The notes under the pieces: model-generated | The model's input: the letters and a program-made list of their open reading frames with translations, nothing else | Told to the model about the DNA's origin: nothing | Databases searched by the model: none | Program-made: the position numbers and the translations under genes | Source of the DNA: Muricomes intestini | Lineage (GTDB): Bacteria > Bacillota > Clostridia > Lachnospirales > Lachnospiraceae | NCBI RefSeq assembly: GCF_004346165.1 | Contig: NZ_SLZZ01000007.1 | Coordinates: 86,324 to 150,323 of the forward strand | Reading direction: 5' to 3' | DNA length: 64,000 bases | Shown: piece after piece, positions 36,939 to 46,219 of the stretch | Layout of the letters: each line of letters starts with the position of its first letter | How positions within the stretch are numbered: position 1 is the first letter of the stretch

Positions 36939-38132
36939 TTACTTGTCGTTAGCTGCTGCCACGCCCGGGAGCTCTTTTCCTTCCAGGAATTCGAGGGATG
37001 CTCCACCGCCTGTGGAAATATGTGTCATCTTGTCTCCATATCCCAACTGATTTACTGCTGCCGCAGAATCTCCTCCGCCGATAATTGTAACAGCATCTGT
37101 CTCAGAAAGTGCCTTTGCCACTGCCTCTGTACCTGCCGCAAATTTAGGCATTTCAAAGCAGCCCATAGGTCCGTTCCAGACAACTGTCTTAGCCGTCTTT
37201 ACTGTGTCAGCATATAATTTTGCTGTCTCAGGTCCAATATCCAGTCCCATCCAGCCATCTGGAATAGCACCTTCCTCTACTATTTTTGAATTTGCATCGT
37301 TGGAAAAAGCATCTGCAACCACATGATCGGTAGGAAGGAGAAGCTTCACACCCTTTTCTTTTGCCTTTTTTATCATGTCAAGTGCATATTTACAGTAATC
37401 TTCCTCCAGAAGAGAACTTCCCACACTGCCACCCTCTGCCTTATTGAATGTATAGGCCATTCCGCCTCCGATGATGAGTGTATCCACTTTATCCAGAAGA
37501 TTCTCAATAACGGAAATTTTGCTGGATACCTTGGACCCGCCTAAGATAGCTACAAAAGGTCTTTCCGGGTTTTCTACGGCGTTGCCAAGGAAATCAATTT
37601 CTTTTTGCATCAGATATCCCACTACCGCTGTATCAACAAACTGGGTGACACCCACATTAGAGCAGTGTGCACGATGGGCTGTTCCAAATGCATCATTCAC
37701 AAATACATCACAGAGAGAAGCCAAATCCTTGCTGAAGGCCTCGCCGTTCTTTGTCTCCTCCGCTCTGTAACGTGTGTTCTCCAGAAGAATAATATCTCCG
37801 TCTTTCATAGCTTCCACTGCAGCTTTTGCATTCGGTCCCACTACTTCAGGATCTGCCGCAAACTTTACTTCCTGTCCGAGCAGTTCCGATAACCTGGCTG
37901 CCACCGGTGCAAGGGATAACTCTGGAAGTGGTTGCCCCTTCGGCTTGCCAAGGTGAGAACAAAGAATTACTTTGCCGCCGTCCGCAACCAGCTTCTTAAT
38001 CGTAGGCAGTGCCGCCACAAGACGGTTCTCATCTGTAATCTTGCCGTCAATCAACGGCACATTAAAGTCACATCTTACAAGAACTCTTTTGCCCTTTACA
38101 TTGATATCATCCACTGACTTTTTATTAAGCAT
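36939..38132 (-). CDS. pgk: Phosphoglycerate kinase
   Basis: Makes ATP and 3-phosphoglycerate from 1,3-bisphosphoglycerate. The 397 residues include [13 protein letters not shown] at the N-terminus, [44 protein letters not shown], and the C-terminal nucleotide loop [15 protein letters not shown]. It has its own start after the gap terminator region (108 bp from gap), so read-through from gap plus possible internal initiation is likely. AGGGAGG before the ATG. Confidence 0.97.
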   Translation of the reverse strand: MLNKKSVDDINVKGKRVLVRCDFNVPLIDGKITDENRLVAALPTIKKLVADGGKVILCSHLGKPKGQPLPELSLAPVAARLSELLGQEVKFAADPEVVGPNAKAAVEAMKDGDIILLENTRYRAEETKNGEAFSKDLASLCDVFVNDAFGTAHRAHCSNVGVTQFVDTAVVGYLMQKEIDFLGNAVENPERPFVAILGGSKVSSKISVIENLLDKVDTLIIGGGMAYTFNKAEGGSVGSSLLEEDYCKYALDMIKKAKEKGVKLLLPTDHVVADAFSNDANSKIVEEGAIPDGWMGLDIGPETAKLYADTVKTAKTVVWNGPMGCFEMPKFAAGTEAVAKALSETDAVTIIGGGDSAAAVNQLGYGDKMTHISTGGGASLEFLEGKELPGVAAANDK

Positions 38133-38163
38133 ACTATTTGCCTCCCTTTTCCTATTACATAAG

Positions 38164-38194
38164 AAAAAGGTCCGGTCCCATATCAGGCCGGACC
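38164..38194 (-). terminator. Terminator between gap and pgk
   Basis: Minus-strand stem GGTCCGG / CCGGACC with a 12-nt loop, followed by TTTTTCTT. Probably only partly efficient, tuning gap expression above the downstream glycolytic genes. Confidence 0.8.
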
Positions 38195-38239
38195 CCTCGT
38201 GAGTCTATTCAGAACCAAGTTTGAAAACCTATAGTTTCC

Positions 38240-39253
38240 TCACAGTAAGGTTCCAAAGTGTTTGATTGTTCTTACCATCTGGCTTGTGTAAGAATTCTCA
38301 TTGTCATACCAGGATACAACCTGTACTTCTGTTGTTCCGTTGTCCAATGGAAGAACCATTGTCTGGGTAGAATCGAATAAAGAGCCAAATCTCATTCCGA
38401 CCACATCGCTGGATACGATTTCATCTGTGTTGTATCCGAAAGACTCGTCGGATGCTGCCTTCATGGCTGCATTTACATGGTCAACTGTTACATTGCCTTC
38501 TACTACTGCTGTCAGGATTGTTGTGGAGCCTGCCGGGGTAGGAACACGCTGTGCTGATCCGATCAGCTTGCCGTTCAATTCCGGGATAACCAGACCGATT
38601 GCCTTTGCTGCACCTGTGCTGTTTGGCACGATGTTGATAGCACCTGCACGAGATCTTCTTAAATCGCCTTTTCTCTGCGGTCCGTCCAGAATCATCTGAT
38701 CGCCTGTGTATGCATGGATTGTGCACATAATACCTGATTTAATCGGTGCAAGGTCATTCAGGGCCTTTGCCATAGGTGCAAGGCAGTTTGTTGTGCAGGA
38801 AGCTGCAGAAATGATATTGTCCTCTTTTGTCAGTGTCTCATGGTTTACATTGTATACGATAGTAGGAAGGTCATTTCCGGCCGGAGCAGAGATAACAACT
38901 TTCTTAGCGCCTGCTTTGATATGAGCTTCTGCTTTTGCCTTAGATGTATAAAAGCCTGTACATTCCAGAACTACATCTACGCCAATCTCTCCCCATGGAA
39001 GTTCTTCAGCGTTAGCCTTTGCGTAAATCTTGATTTCCTTTCCGTCAACTTTGATGGAGTCTTCCCCTGCTGAAACTGTGTCAGCCAGTGCATATGTTCC
39101 CTGTGTAGAATCATATTTTAATAAATGAGCCAGCATAGTGGGAGATGTCAAATCGTTGATTGCAACTATCTCATACCCTTCTGCTCCGAACATCTGTCTA
39201 AATGCAAGACGTCCAATACGTCCAAATCCATTAATCGCTACTTTTACTGCCAT
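38240..39253 (-). CDS. gap: Glyceraldehyde-3-phosphate dehydrogenase, type I
   Basis: NAD-dependent oxidation and phosphorylation of glyceraldehyde 3-phosphate. The 337 residues start [18 protein letters not shown] (dinucleotide fold). The catalytic Cys is in [13 protein letters not shown], the His in [13 protein letters not shown], and [15 protein letters not shown] is the usual C-terminal helix. First of the gap-pgk-tpiA-gpmI-greA series; promoter at 39360-39388. TAGGAGG 10 nt before the ATG. No cggR regulator gene is adjacent. Confidence 0.97.
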   Translation of the reverse strand: MAVKVAINGFGRIGRLAFRQMFGAEGYEIVAINDLTSPTMLAHLLKYDSTQGTYALADTVSAGEDSIKVDGKEIKIYAKANAEELPWGEIGVDVVLECTGFYTSKAKAEAHIKAGAKKVVISAPAGNDLPTIVYNVNHETLTKEDNIISAASCTTNCLAPMAKALNDLAPIKSGIMCTIHAYTGDQMILDGPQRKGDLRRSRAGAINIVPNSTGAAKAIGLVIPELNGKLIGSAQRVPTPAGSTTILTAVVEGNVTVDHVNAAMKAASDESFGYNTDEIVSSDVVGMRFGSLFDSTQTMVLPLDNGTTEVQVVSWYDNENSYTSQMVRTIKHFGTLL

Positions 39254-39359
39254 GATTAATTCCTCCTAAAGTTTAAAAGTTGTCAACTGGTATACAGTCT
39301 TTTATTGTGAAATCCCTAGACAAAACAGCTATTTGTTAAAGATTCATCAACTACGGTTT

Positions 39360-39388
39360 ATTGTACTAAATGGGAAACAAAAATTCAA
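39360..39388 (-). promoter_or_regulatory. gap promoter
   Basis: Minus-strand -35 TTGAAT (39383-39388), 17-bp spacer, -10 TACAAT (39360-39365). Leader of about 100 nt with no clear terminator. Confidence 0.6.
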
Positions 39389-39403
39389 GTGGTAAATGCA
39401 TTT

Positions 39404-40222
39404 TTATGGAAGTTGTTTAAAAATCAGTTTTCTGCCTTTAAATTCTGTGTAGTATTTAAAACCGCACTCTTTCAGGATACCACCGGCCTGCTGGAAATCA
39501 TAGGCGATATGTTCCGGCTTATGGGCATCTGCCCCGATGGTAATGATTTCCCCTCCCAGTTCATGGTAACGTCTGATAATATCTGGATGAGGGTGGCAGA
39601 AGCCAAGGCCATACTTAAATCCCGATGTATTCAGCTCAATCCCTTTTCCCATTTCAATGATTTTTTTCAGAATTTCATCTAAAAGATCGGCATATTTGTC
39701 ATAACTGTAGCTCCGGGCCTGATGCCGTCCGTAACGCACTACATAATCAATATGTCCCAGCACATCAAAGGCTTTCACTTCATTCAGATTTTCAAGAGTT
39801 ACAAGAAATGCTTTCCGGTAAAATTCTTCATCCGTATATCCGCTCAGGGTTTCCTCATAATAGGGGTCTTTTCTTTCAATCAGATGAACAGAACCAATCA
39901 CGAAATCAAAGGGATATTTCTGTGTAAGCTCTTCAAAATATTTCCCAAGATGCGGCTGCAGGCCAATCTCAATGCCAATCCGCACATCAATTCTGTCCTT
40001 GTACTCTTCTTTAAGGGTGCTTAAGACTTCAAAGTACTCGTCCACATCAAACATAAATTCCGGAGCTTTTGCATGTTCACAGATTGGATAGTCCTTATCA
40101 TTGTGATCGGTAATGCATATTGTGCGAAGTCCCTTTTGAATGGCTCCCTCTATCATGTCCCTTGGCGGTGTATCGCAGTCAGAAGAAAAGTCTGTATGCA
40201 TGTGGAAATCACAATCAATCAT
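39404..40222 (-). CDS. PHP-family histidinol-phosphatase-like protein
   Basis: PHP-fold metallo-phosphoesterase of 272 residues, HisJ/HisK type. Metal-ligand motifs: [12 protein letters not shown] near the start, [37 protein letters not shown] and [11 protein letters not shown]. These match L-histidinol phosphatase of Firmicutes, but no his genes are nearby, so another phosphate ester is possible. Its start overlaps the mnmA stop by 4 bp, placing it at the end of the iscR-nifS-nifU-mnmA run. Confidence 0.82.
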   Translation of the reverse strand: MIDCDFHMHTDFSSDCDTPPRDMIEGAIQKGLRTICITDHNDKDYPICEHAKAPEFMFDVDEYFEVLSTLKEEYKDRIDVRIGIEIGLQPHLGKYFEELTQKYPFDFVIGSVHLIERKDPYYEETLSGYTDEEFYRKAFLVTLENLNEVKAFDVLGHIDYVVRYGRHQARSYSYDKYADLLDEILKKIIEMGKGIELNTSGFKYGLGFCHPHPDIIRRYHELGGEIITIGADAHKPEHIAYDFQQAGGILKECGFKYYTEFKGRKLIFKQLP

Positions 40223-41289
40223 AATATGGTTCCTCCTCCCAATATATACTCTCCGTCATAAAATACAACAGCCTGCCCGGGAGTCACTGCTCTCTGCGGC
40301 TCCTCAAATGTGCAGAGCACCTCATCGTTCCCCGTCTTTTCCACTGTACACCATGCTCCTCTGTGATTATATCGGATTTTAGTCCAGACACGCAAAGGCT
40401 CTTTTAAGTCCTCTACAGACATAAAGTTCAGCCGATTTGCTTTTAGCACAGTAGTCATAGATTCTTCTGATGTTCCAAGTACTATCTCGTTAGTATCCGG
40501 ACGTATCTCCAGGACAAAAGCCGGATAGCCCAGGGCAAGCCCCAGACCTTTTCGCTGCCCCACCGTATAATGTGTAATCCCTTTATGGTGGCCCAGAACA
40601 TGCCCCTCCCGATCAACAAAATTCCCTTCCGGTATAAGTACCCCTGCATTTTCCTCTATATAAGCAGCATAATCGCCGTCAGGTACGAAGCAAATGTCCT
40701 GACTGTCTGGCTTATTTGCAACTCTGAGATTGATTTTTTCTGCAATGCGGCGCACCTCATCCTTGGAATATTCCCCCACCGGCATCAATGTATGCTTCAG
40801 CTGTTCCTGGGTCAGGTTATAAAGTGCATAGGTCTGGTCCTTTTCAAGTGTGGCGGACTGACGCAGAGTATAGCGCCCATTTTCGAGCTCCACAACTCTG
40901 GCATAGTGACCGGTTGCTATATACTCGGCCCCAATAGACATACTGCGTTTGTAAAGGGACTCCCATTTTACGTACCGGTTGCATGCGATACAGGGGTTCG
41001 GTGTCCTCCCCTGTAAATATTCCCCTACAAAATAATCAATAACATTCTCCTTAAATTCCTGTTTAAAATTCATGACATAATAGGGAATTCCGATGTCTGC
41101 AGCCACCCTTCTTGCATCGTCCACTGCACTCAGGCCGCAGCAGCCTCCGTTTTCTTCCTGGACAGCCTGCTCCTCGTCCTGCCATATTTGCATGGTTACA
41201 CCGGTCACGTCATATCCCTGCTCTTTCAGGAGATATGCCGCTACCGAAGAATCCACTCCACCGGACATCCCGACTACTACCTTGCTCAT
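40219..41289 (-). CDS. mnmA: tRNA-specific 2-thiouridylase MnmA
   Basis: Thiolates U34 of tRNA-Lys, -Glu and -Gln with sulfur from a cysteine desulfurase. The 356 residues have the PP-loop [17 protein letters not shown], the first catalytic Cys in [17 protein letters not shown], and the second in [17 protein letters not shown]. The C-terminal beta-barrel has GQRKGLGLA and [10 protein letters not shown]. It overlaps nifU by one base and follows nifS-nifU, fitting sulfur relay from NifS to MnmA. Confidence 0.95.
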   Translation of the reverse strand: MSKVVVGMSGGVDSSVAAYLLKEQGYDVTGVTMQIWQDEEQAVQEENGGCCGLSAVDDARRVAADIGIPYYVMNFKQEFKENVIDYFVGEYLQGRTPNPCIACNRYVKWESLYKRSMSIGAEYIATGHYARVVELENGRYTLRQSATLEKDQTYALYNLTQEQLKHTLMPVGEYSKDEVRRIAEKINLRVANKPDSQDICFVPDGDYAAYIEENAGVLIPEGNFVDREGHVLGHHKGITHYTVGQRKGLGLALGYPAFVLEIRPDTNEIVLGTSEESMTTVLKANRLNFMSVEDLKEPLRVWTKIRYNHRGAWCTVEKTGNDEVLCTFEEPQRAVTPGQAVVFYDGEYILGGGTIL

Positions 41290-41732
41290 TAGTACTCCTC
41301 TGCCTCGTCTTCCTCGCCCTCGTGGATATCTGATTTCGGCTTTTCCAGACCTTCAATCTTAATTCCATTTTTCTCTGCATAATCCCAGAGAGCGGCATGA
41401 ATAGCCTCCTCTGCCAGCAAAGAGCAGTGTACTTTCACCGGCGGAAGCCCGTCCAGCGCTTCCATAACTGCCTTATTTGTAATCTGCATTGCATCCTGGA
41501 CATTCTTTCCCTTTACTAATTCAGTTGCCATGCTGCTTGTAGCCACCGCTGCGCCGCAGCCAAAAGTCTTAAACTTTACGTCCCTGATAATCTGATTTTC
41601 ATCGATGTCCAGATAAATTCTCATGATATCTCCACATTTTGCGTTTCCTACAGTTCCGACACCGCTGGCATCCTCTATTTCTCCTACATTTCTCGGATGC
41701 TGAAAATGATCCATCACTTTTTCTGTATACAT
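41289..41732 (-). CDS. nifU: Fe-S cluster scaffold protein, NifU/IscU-like
   Basis: Scaffold on which Fe-S clusters are assembled with sulfur from NifS. It has 147 residues and corresponds to the IscU-like domain only. Three conserved cysteines are in [29 protein letters not shown] and [15 protein letters not shown]. An acidic tail ([10 protein letters not shown]) is added at the end. It starts 15 bp after nifS and its stop overlaps mnmA. Despite the name, this unit is the housekeeping Fe-S set, separate from the nif operon at the left edge. Confidence 0.93.
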   Translation of the reverse strand: MYTEKVMDHFQHPRNVGEIEDASGVGTVGNAKCGDIMRIYLDIDENQIIRDVKFKTFGCGAAVATSSMATELVKGKNVQDAMQITNKAVMEALDGLPPVKVHCSLLAEEAIHAALWDYAEKNGIKIEGLEKPKSDIHEGEEDEAEEY

Positions 41733-41747
41733 TTAGTTTCCCTCCAA

Positions 41748-42932
41748 CTAGTTATTTTGTTTCTTTATAAAGTCTTCATATAAAGGAGACATTCCGCGTA
41801 AGTTTTCTACAATCCCCTTCAATGAATCTACGACATAATCCAAATCTTCTTTTGTAGTCTCTTCCCCCAAGGTCATACGCAGTGAACCATGGGCAATTTC
41901 ATGGGGCAGGCCAATAGCCAGCAGTACATGGGATGGATCCAGAGAACCTGATGTACATGCAGAGCCACTGGACGCACAAATACCCTTCATATCCAGCATA
42001 ATCAGAAGAGATTCCCCTTCCACGAACTGAAAGCTGAAATTCACATTATTTGGAAGCCGCTTTTCTCTGTCCCCGTTGAGCCTGCAGTATGGAATTTCAT
42101 TCTCAATTCTCCGGATCAGATAGTCTCGGAGTTCTCTTTCTTTTCCTGTACGCTCTTCTAACGAAGAGACAGCTCTCTCCACAGCCTTTCCAAGGCCCAC
42201 TATTCCTGGTACGTTCTCTGTCCCTGCACGGCGCTTGCGCTCCTGAGCGCCTCCATGTACGAAAGAGCGAATCTTCACACCGGTTCTGATATAAAGGAAG
42301 CCTATGCCCTTTGGCCCGTTCAGCTTATGTCCGCTGGCACTGAGCATATCTATATGACAGGCATTCACATCGATAGGAATCTGACAGAAGGCCTGCACTG
42401 CATCTGTATGAAAAAGGATACCGTGTTCATGGGCTATCTCCCCGATTTCCCTGATCGGCTGAATAGAACCGATTTCATTGTTTGCATACATAACAGAGAT
42501 AAGAATAGTGTCCGGGCGGATTGCCTTTTTTAGTTCATCCAGCTTTACAATCCCGTTCTCGTCCACGTCCAGATATGTGACCTCGTATCCCCTTTTCTCC
42601 AGGTATTCACAGGTATGCAGGATTGCGTGATGTTCTATCTTAGTTGTAATAATATGTTTTCCTTTACTTTCGCAGGCCTCCGCTGTTGCCTTCAACGCCC
42701 AATTGTCGGATTCCGAGCCGCCTGCCGTAAAATAAATTTCATTACCCTTTGCACCAATTGCATCGCCTATGATCTCGCGTTGTCTTGTAATGACGTCTTT
42801 ATTTGCCGCCGCAAAACCATACACACTGGAGGGATTCCCGTAATTCTCTGTGAAATAAGGAAGCATCGCTTCCACAACCTCCGGCGCTGTTCTTGTTGTA
42901 GCAGCATTATCTAAGTAAATCAGCTTATCCAT
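41748..42932 (-). CDS. nifS: Cysteine desulfurase NifS/IscS
   Basis: PLP enzyme releasing sulfur from cysteine for Fe-S clusters and tRNA thiolation. The 394 residues have the N-terminal IYLDNAATTRTAPEVVEAM, the PLP-lysine segment DMLSASGHKLNGPKGIGFLY, and the active Cys loop CASSGSACTSGSLDPSHVL near residue 325, of the flexible-loop group I type. AGGAGG precedes the ATG. It follows the Rrf2 regulator by 66 bp and precedes nifU. Confidence 0.96.
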   Translation of the reverse strand: MDKLIYLDNAATTRTAPEVVEAMLPYFTENYGNPSSVYGFAAANKDVITRQREIIGDAIGAKGNEIYFTAGGSESDNWALKATAEACESKGKHIITTKIEHHAILHTCEYLEKRGYEVTYLDVDENGIVKLDELKKAIRPDTILISVMYANNEIGSIQPIREIGEIAHEHGILFHTDAVQAFCQIPIDVNACHIDMLSASGHKLNGPKGIGFLYIRTGVKIRSFVHGGAQERKRRAGTENVPGIVGLGKAVERAVSSLEERTGKERELRDYLIRRIENEIPYCRLNGDREKRLPNNVNFSFQFVEGESLLIMLDMKGICASSGSACTSGSLDPSHVLLAIGLPHEIAHGSLRMTLGEETTKEDLDYVVDSLKGIVENLRGMSPLYEDFIKKQNN

Positions 42933-42998
42933 TTTCTTTATCCTCCTAGTTAAAACCTTTCTTTGCCGGCATGCTTTTGTCTGCCAGGCAAATTCTGA

Positions 42999-43457
42999 CT
43001 AATTCTTGCAGTCTGTCTGCCCCTGCATATCATGGCTGCCCATTCTTTTTTGTTCTTCCACCAGCTGGTCCAGCCTCATCTCATCCACCGTCTGGTTAAT
43101 ACTGTCATTGATACGCTGCCATACATATTTAGTAACACAAACATCGGCAGCCTTACACCCTTCATCTGGATTTAACCCTGAACACTCTACAGGATCCAGG
43201 CTTCCCTCAAGCGCTCTTAGCACATCGCCTACAGATATCTCCGACAGATCCTTTGCCAGCACATATCCTCCGCTGGCTCCCCTGATGCTCTTCACAAGCC
43301 CTTCTTTTTTAAGCAAGGCCATCAGCTGTTCCAGATAGCGTTCGGAAATCTCCTGCCTGCCTGCAATACTGGTGATAGAAACAGGCTCATTCCCACTGTA
43401 TTGAGCTAAATCAATCAGTGCCCTCAGTCCGTACCTTCCTTTTGTAGACAACTTCAA
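42999..43457 (-). CDS. iscR: Rrf2-family regulator, IscR-like
   Basis: Winged-helix Rrf2 protein of 152 residues, likely the Fe-S-sensing repressor of this cluster. The N-terminal MKLSTKGRYGLRALIDLA and the recognition helix SERYLEQLMALLKKEGLVKSIRGASGGY are canonical. Three cysteines near 92-112 (ECSGLNPDEGCKAADVC) are suited to cluster binding. The relative CymR lacks these cysteines, favouring IscR. It starts the operon to nifS; a dyad downstream of its promoter (43524-43539) may be its own operator. Confidence 0.9.
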   Translation of the reverse strand: MKLSTKGRYGLRALIDLAQYSGNEPVSITSIAGRQEISERYLEQLMALLKKEGLVKSIRGASGGYVLAKDLSEISVGDVLRALEGSLDPVECSGLNPDEGCKAADVCVTKYVWQRINDSINQTVDEMRLDQLVEEQKRMGSHDMQGQTDCKN

Positions 43458-43523
43458 ATTATCACCTTCTTAATTTTATTGTTTCACTTCCCACTGAATA
43501 TAATTCCTATGATTTTAATCCCT

Positions 43524-43539
43524 ATCCTTTTACTAGGAT
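43524..43539 (-). promoter_or_regulatory. Dyad in the iscR leader, candidate operator
   Basis: ATCCT-N6-AGGAT, about 15 bp downstream of the iscR -10. Position suits autorepression by the Rrf2 protein; identity of the binding protein is inferred only from context. Confidence 0.35.
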
Positions 43540-43552
43540 TTAATGCATTTGT

Positions 43553-43581
43553 AGAATACCACTTGGTTTCGGTTCTGTCAA
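43553..43581 (-). promoter_or_regulatory. iscR operon promoter
   Basis: Minus-strand -35 TTGACA (43576-43581), 17-bp spacer, -10 TATTCT (43553-43558), leader of about 90 nt. Confidence 0.65.
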
Positions 43582-43634
43582 CCCGGTAAGTAGAATATGT
43601 TGTAAAAATATGTTTTTTAGGAGATTCAATACGC

Positions 43635-44963
43635 GTGTCCAGAAAACAGACTATTATACGAGGGACATTTATTCTCACAGCCACCGGTTTTCTATGCCGT
43701 TTCATGGGATTTTTCTACCGTATTTTCTTGAGTCATACATTTGGTGAGGAGGGTGTCGGACTCTACCAGCTCATTTTTCCGGTTTACTCATTATGCTTCG
43801 CACTTACTGCGGCAGGCATTGAAACCGCCATCTCAAGAACCGTTGCTCAGAAAGTTTCTTTGGGAAAACGAAAAGAAGCCCGGGAAATCCTTCTCCTGGG
43901 GCTTTTCTTTTCCTTTTTATTGTCCTGCGCATGTGCACTTATCCTGCAGGGAAATGCTGCCTACATTGCCGAAAATTTTTTAGGGGACGCCCGCTGTGAG
44001 CCACTGCTCATTCCGTTATCCTACGGTCTTCCCTTTGCCGCGATACATTCCTGCATCTCCGGATACTGCTATGGTATGAAGGAAACCAAAATTCCGGCTA
44101 TTTCCCAGATGATTGAGCAGATCGCCAGAATTCTCTCGGTTTATATTTTTTATATGATTCTCACAAAAAAGGGAAGTGATGCCACCATAACGATTGCCGT
44201 GCTTGGCCTGGTTATTGGAGAAATGGCTTCGGCATTCTATTCTGCAAAATCTCTTTCCAGAAACAGTCATCCCTTTGCGCGCCTGCATTTTACATACACC
44301 GATATGCTGTTCCGGTTTAGGGAGCTGATTCCTCTCTCCCTGCCCCTTACCGCAAACAGGGTACTGATTAACCTGCTTCAGAGTATAGAGGCCATTTCTA
44401 TCCCCGCCCGGCTGCAGCTGTACAACCACACTAACTCCGAGGCACTCAGTATTTACGGTGTGCTCACCGGAATGGCCCTGCCCTGTATTTTGTTTCCTTC
44501 CGCAATCACCAGTTCCGTTTCCATTATGCTCATGCCCACGGTTGCGGAAATCCAGGCCACAGATAACTACAATGAAATGGGGAATATTATAAAAAAAGTA
44601 GCAGGCTCCTGCTTCATACTTGGTCTTGGCTGCTGTTTTATTTTTCTTGTTTTCGGAAACTGGATAGGGACTGTTTTATTCGGAAGTTCAATAGCAGGGA
44701 AATTCATTATCACTCTGTCCTGGATGTGTCCTTTTTTATATACCAATTCCGCACTCCTGAGCGTCATCAACGGACTCGGGAAGACTACCTTCACATTTTT
44801 AATCAACTCATTCGGGCTGGTAATACGGATCGCTGGTGTATTCTTTGCCATACCTTTGTTCGGAATCCAGGGATATCTCTGGGGGATGTTGGTAAGCCAG
44901 CTGGCAGTCAGTGCCTGCGCAATAGGGGTTTTGTGGAAAAATTTAAGAGTAAGAAACGCATAA
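43635..44963 (+). CDS. SpoVB/MurJ-like polysaccharide flippase
   Basis: Integral membrane protein of 442 residues with about 12-14 hydrophobic segments, MOP-superfamily (MATE/SpoVB/Wzx). The start ILTATGFLCRFMGFFYRIFLSHTFGEEGVGLYQLIFPVYSLCFALTAAGIETAISR is typical of stage V sporulation protein B and relatives that flip peptidoglycan lipid intermediates, used in spore cortex formation. GTG start with AGGAG 11 nt upstream. Divergent from iscR and alone in its transcript, with a strong terminator. MurJ-like housekeeping flipping is the alternative. Confidence 0.82.
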   Translation: MSRKQTIIRGTFILTATGFLCRFMGFFYRIFLSHTFGEEGVGLYQLIFPVYSLCFALTAAGIETAISRTVAQKVSLGKRKEAREILLLGLFFSFLLSCACALILQGNAAYIAENFLGDARCEPLLIPLSYGLPFAAIHSCISGYCYGMKETKIPAISQMIEQIARILSVYIFYMILTKKGSDATITIAVLGLVIGEMASAFYSAKSLSRNSHPFARLHFTYTDMLFRFRELIPLSLPLTANRVLINLLQSIEAISIPARLQLYNHTNSEALSIYGVLTGMALPCILFPSAITSSVSIMLMPTVAEIQATDNYNEMGNIIKKVAGSCFILGLGCCFIFLVFGNWIGTVLFGSSIAGKFIITLSWMCPFLYTNSALLSVINGLGKTTFTFLINSFGLVIRIAGVFFAIPLFGIQGYLWGMLVSQLAVSACAIGVLWKNLRVRNA

Positions 44964-44997
44964 AATAAGAGTCTGGCTCGCCAGACTCTTATTTTAT
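44962..44997 (+). terminator. Terminator of the SpoVB-like gene
   Basis: Perfect stem AAATAAGAGTCTGG / CCAGACTCTTATTT with CTCG loop, running into ATTTTATG. Symmetric, so it may act on both strands. Confidence 0.85.
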
Positions 44998-45000
44998 GTC

Positions 45001-45187
45001 ATGATGTTGGGGTCAAAAGGTATTTTGACCCTTGATACCTACGGATTGCTACGCACTTTGTGCTCCCGCAATCCTAAAAACATTCGAAATCCGCCCTGCT
45101 CGGGCTACTTTCTCATGTTTTGCGGGTCCCAAAGTCATGCTTTTTCATGCAAGCATGAAACTCATGACCTTTTGACCCTGGTATCAT
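45001..45187 (+). repeat. Family B element, longest copy B3
   Basis: 187 bp with imperfect terminal inverted repeats: ATGATGTTGGGGTCAAAAGG on the left and CCTTTTGACCCTGGTATCAT on the right. Inside are TGATACCTACGGATTGCT, CCGCCCTGCTCGGGC, and TTTCATGCTTGCATGAAA-like dyad. It fills the space between two convergent genes and ends 2 bp from the spoIIM stop. No open reading frame of note; no transposase. Confidence 0.85.
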
Positions 45188-45188
45188 A

Positions 45189-45728
45189 TCATAGTGTGGA
45201 CAAAAATGCCTGCATTAAAATAGGATTTACATATGCTTCCAACACGATCCCTATCACCATCGCCGCAGCCGCAAATACAGTTTTCTGCGTGTTCCACCTA
45301 TTCTTAGGATATGTATAGCCGTACCATATAACTACCATATACGCAGGTACATAAAAAAGAAATTGCGGAAGGATGCCGACAAAGCAGAGAATACTCCCCT
45401 TGACCCCCATTCCGAGGACCGCCATTGACAGAAGCATTCCACAGGAAAAGCCCGTCCAAATCAGGAATGCTATAGACGAAACCTTTCTCAATTTTGTAAA
45501 ACTCAATCCCAGCAAGAGAAGGAACGGTGTTACACGGATCTTTATCAAATACCAGATATATTCCCGGGCAACAATCTCTGTCGTCTGATACTGTTTCAAA
45601 AAATAATCACTGAATATTCCCGGCTCAGCAGCATACTTTTTCATAATTAAATTCACATACAAAATCCCCAATAAAAAACCCGGCATAAAGAAAACAAACA
45701 ATTGCTTTCTCGTTTGAAGTATCTTCAC
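45189..45728 (-). CDS. spoIIM: SpoIIM-like membrane protein
   Basis: Small membrane protein of 179 residues with about five hydrophobic segments (starting FVFFMPGFLLGILYVNLIM). Size, hydropathy and the segment IRVTPFLLLLGLSFTKL fit the stage II sporulation protein M family, part of the SpoIIDMP peptidoglycan machine for engulfment. The adjacent upstream NUDIX gene supports this, as nudF and spoIIM are neighbours in Bacillus. Assignment is by layout and context rather than a strong motif. Three family D elements separate it from the NUDIX gene. Confidence 0.65.
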   Translation of the reverse strand: MKILQTRKQLFVFFMPGFLLGILYVNLIMKKYAAEPGIFSDYFLKQYQTTEIVAREYIWYLIKIRVTPFLLLLGLSFTKLRKVSSIAFLIWTGFSCGMLLSMAVLGMGVKGSILCFVGILPQFLFYVPAYMVVIWYGYTYPKNRWNTQKTVFAAAAMVIGIVLEAYVNPILMQAFLSTL

Positions 45729-45766
45729 AAGCTCTCCTCCTAGTTAAGATAATTCATTATATGCCG

Positions 45767-45912
45767 GTTACAGTCCAGCCATGCAGATTTTTAGTAATAC
45801 GAGCCTGGGGAAGCTCGCTTTCACAGACTCGTATTACTAAAAATCTATACGGCGCTCTGCCGTATAGCGAGATGTAGCGCAGCGAAATCGAGCTGCATGG
45901 CTGGACTGTAAC
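45767..45912 (+). repeat. Family D element, complete copy D3
   Basis: 146 bp with perfect 20-bp terminal inverted repeats (GTTACAGTCCAGCCATGCAG). Inside are a long stem TTAGTAATACGAG / CTCGTATTACTAA topped by GAAGCTCGCTTTC, a second hairpin TATACGGC-GCTCT-GCCGTATA, and a third formed by ATGTAGC and GCTGCAT. First unit of a tandem triplet. Confidence 0.9.
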
Positions 45913-45929
45913 TCTACCCCCCCCAAAAA

Positions 45930-46056
45930 ATTTTTTAGTAATACAACCCTAGGAAAGCTCGCTTTCACAGGCTCGTATTACTGAAAATCTATACGGCGCT
46001 CTGCCGTATAGCGAGATGCAGCGCAGCGGAATCGAGCTGCACGGCTGGACTGTAAC
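45930..46056 (+). repeat. Family D element, tandem copy D4
   Basis: Second unit of the triplet, period about 144 bp from D3. Lacks the left terminal repeat but keeps all three hairpins and the right end GGCTGGACTGTAAC. Preceded by a CCCCCCCC-AAAAAA stretch. Confidence 0.85.
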
Positions 46057-46070
46057 TCTACCCCTCCCAA

Positions 46071-46197
46071 ACTTTTTGTAATACAACCCTAGGGAAAGCT
46101 CGCTTTCACAGGCTCGTATTACTAAAAAGCTATACGGCGCTCTGCCGTATAGCGAGATGCAGCGCAGCGGAATCGAGCTGCATGGCTGGACTGTAAC
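46071..46197 (+). repeat. Family D element, tandem copy D5
   Basis: Third unit, 141 bp after D4, over 90% like it by eye. Ends GGCTGGACTGTAAC 22 bp before the NUDIX gene stop codon. Confidence 0.85.
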
Positions 46198-46219
46198 TCT
46201 CCCTCTATGCCACATACTT

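Noticed and set aside
45767..46197. CRISPR array
   Set aside because: The three repeats are about 142 bp in direct tandem with no 30-40-bp spacers, and no cas genes are present.
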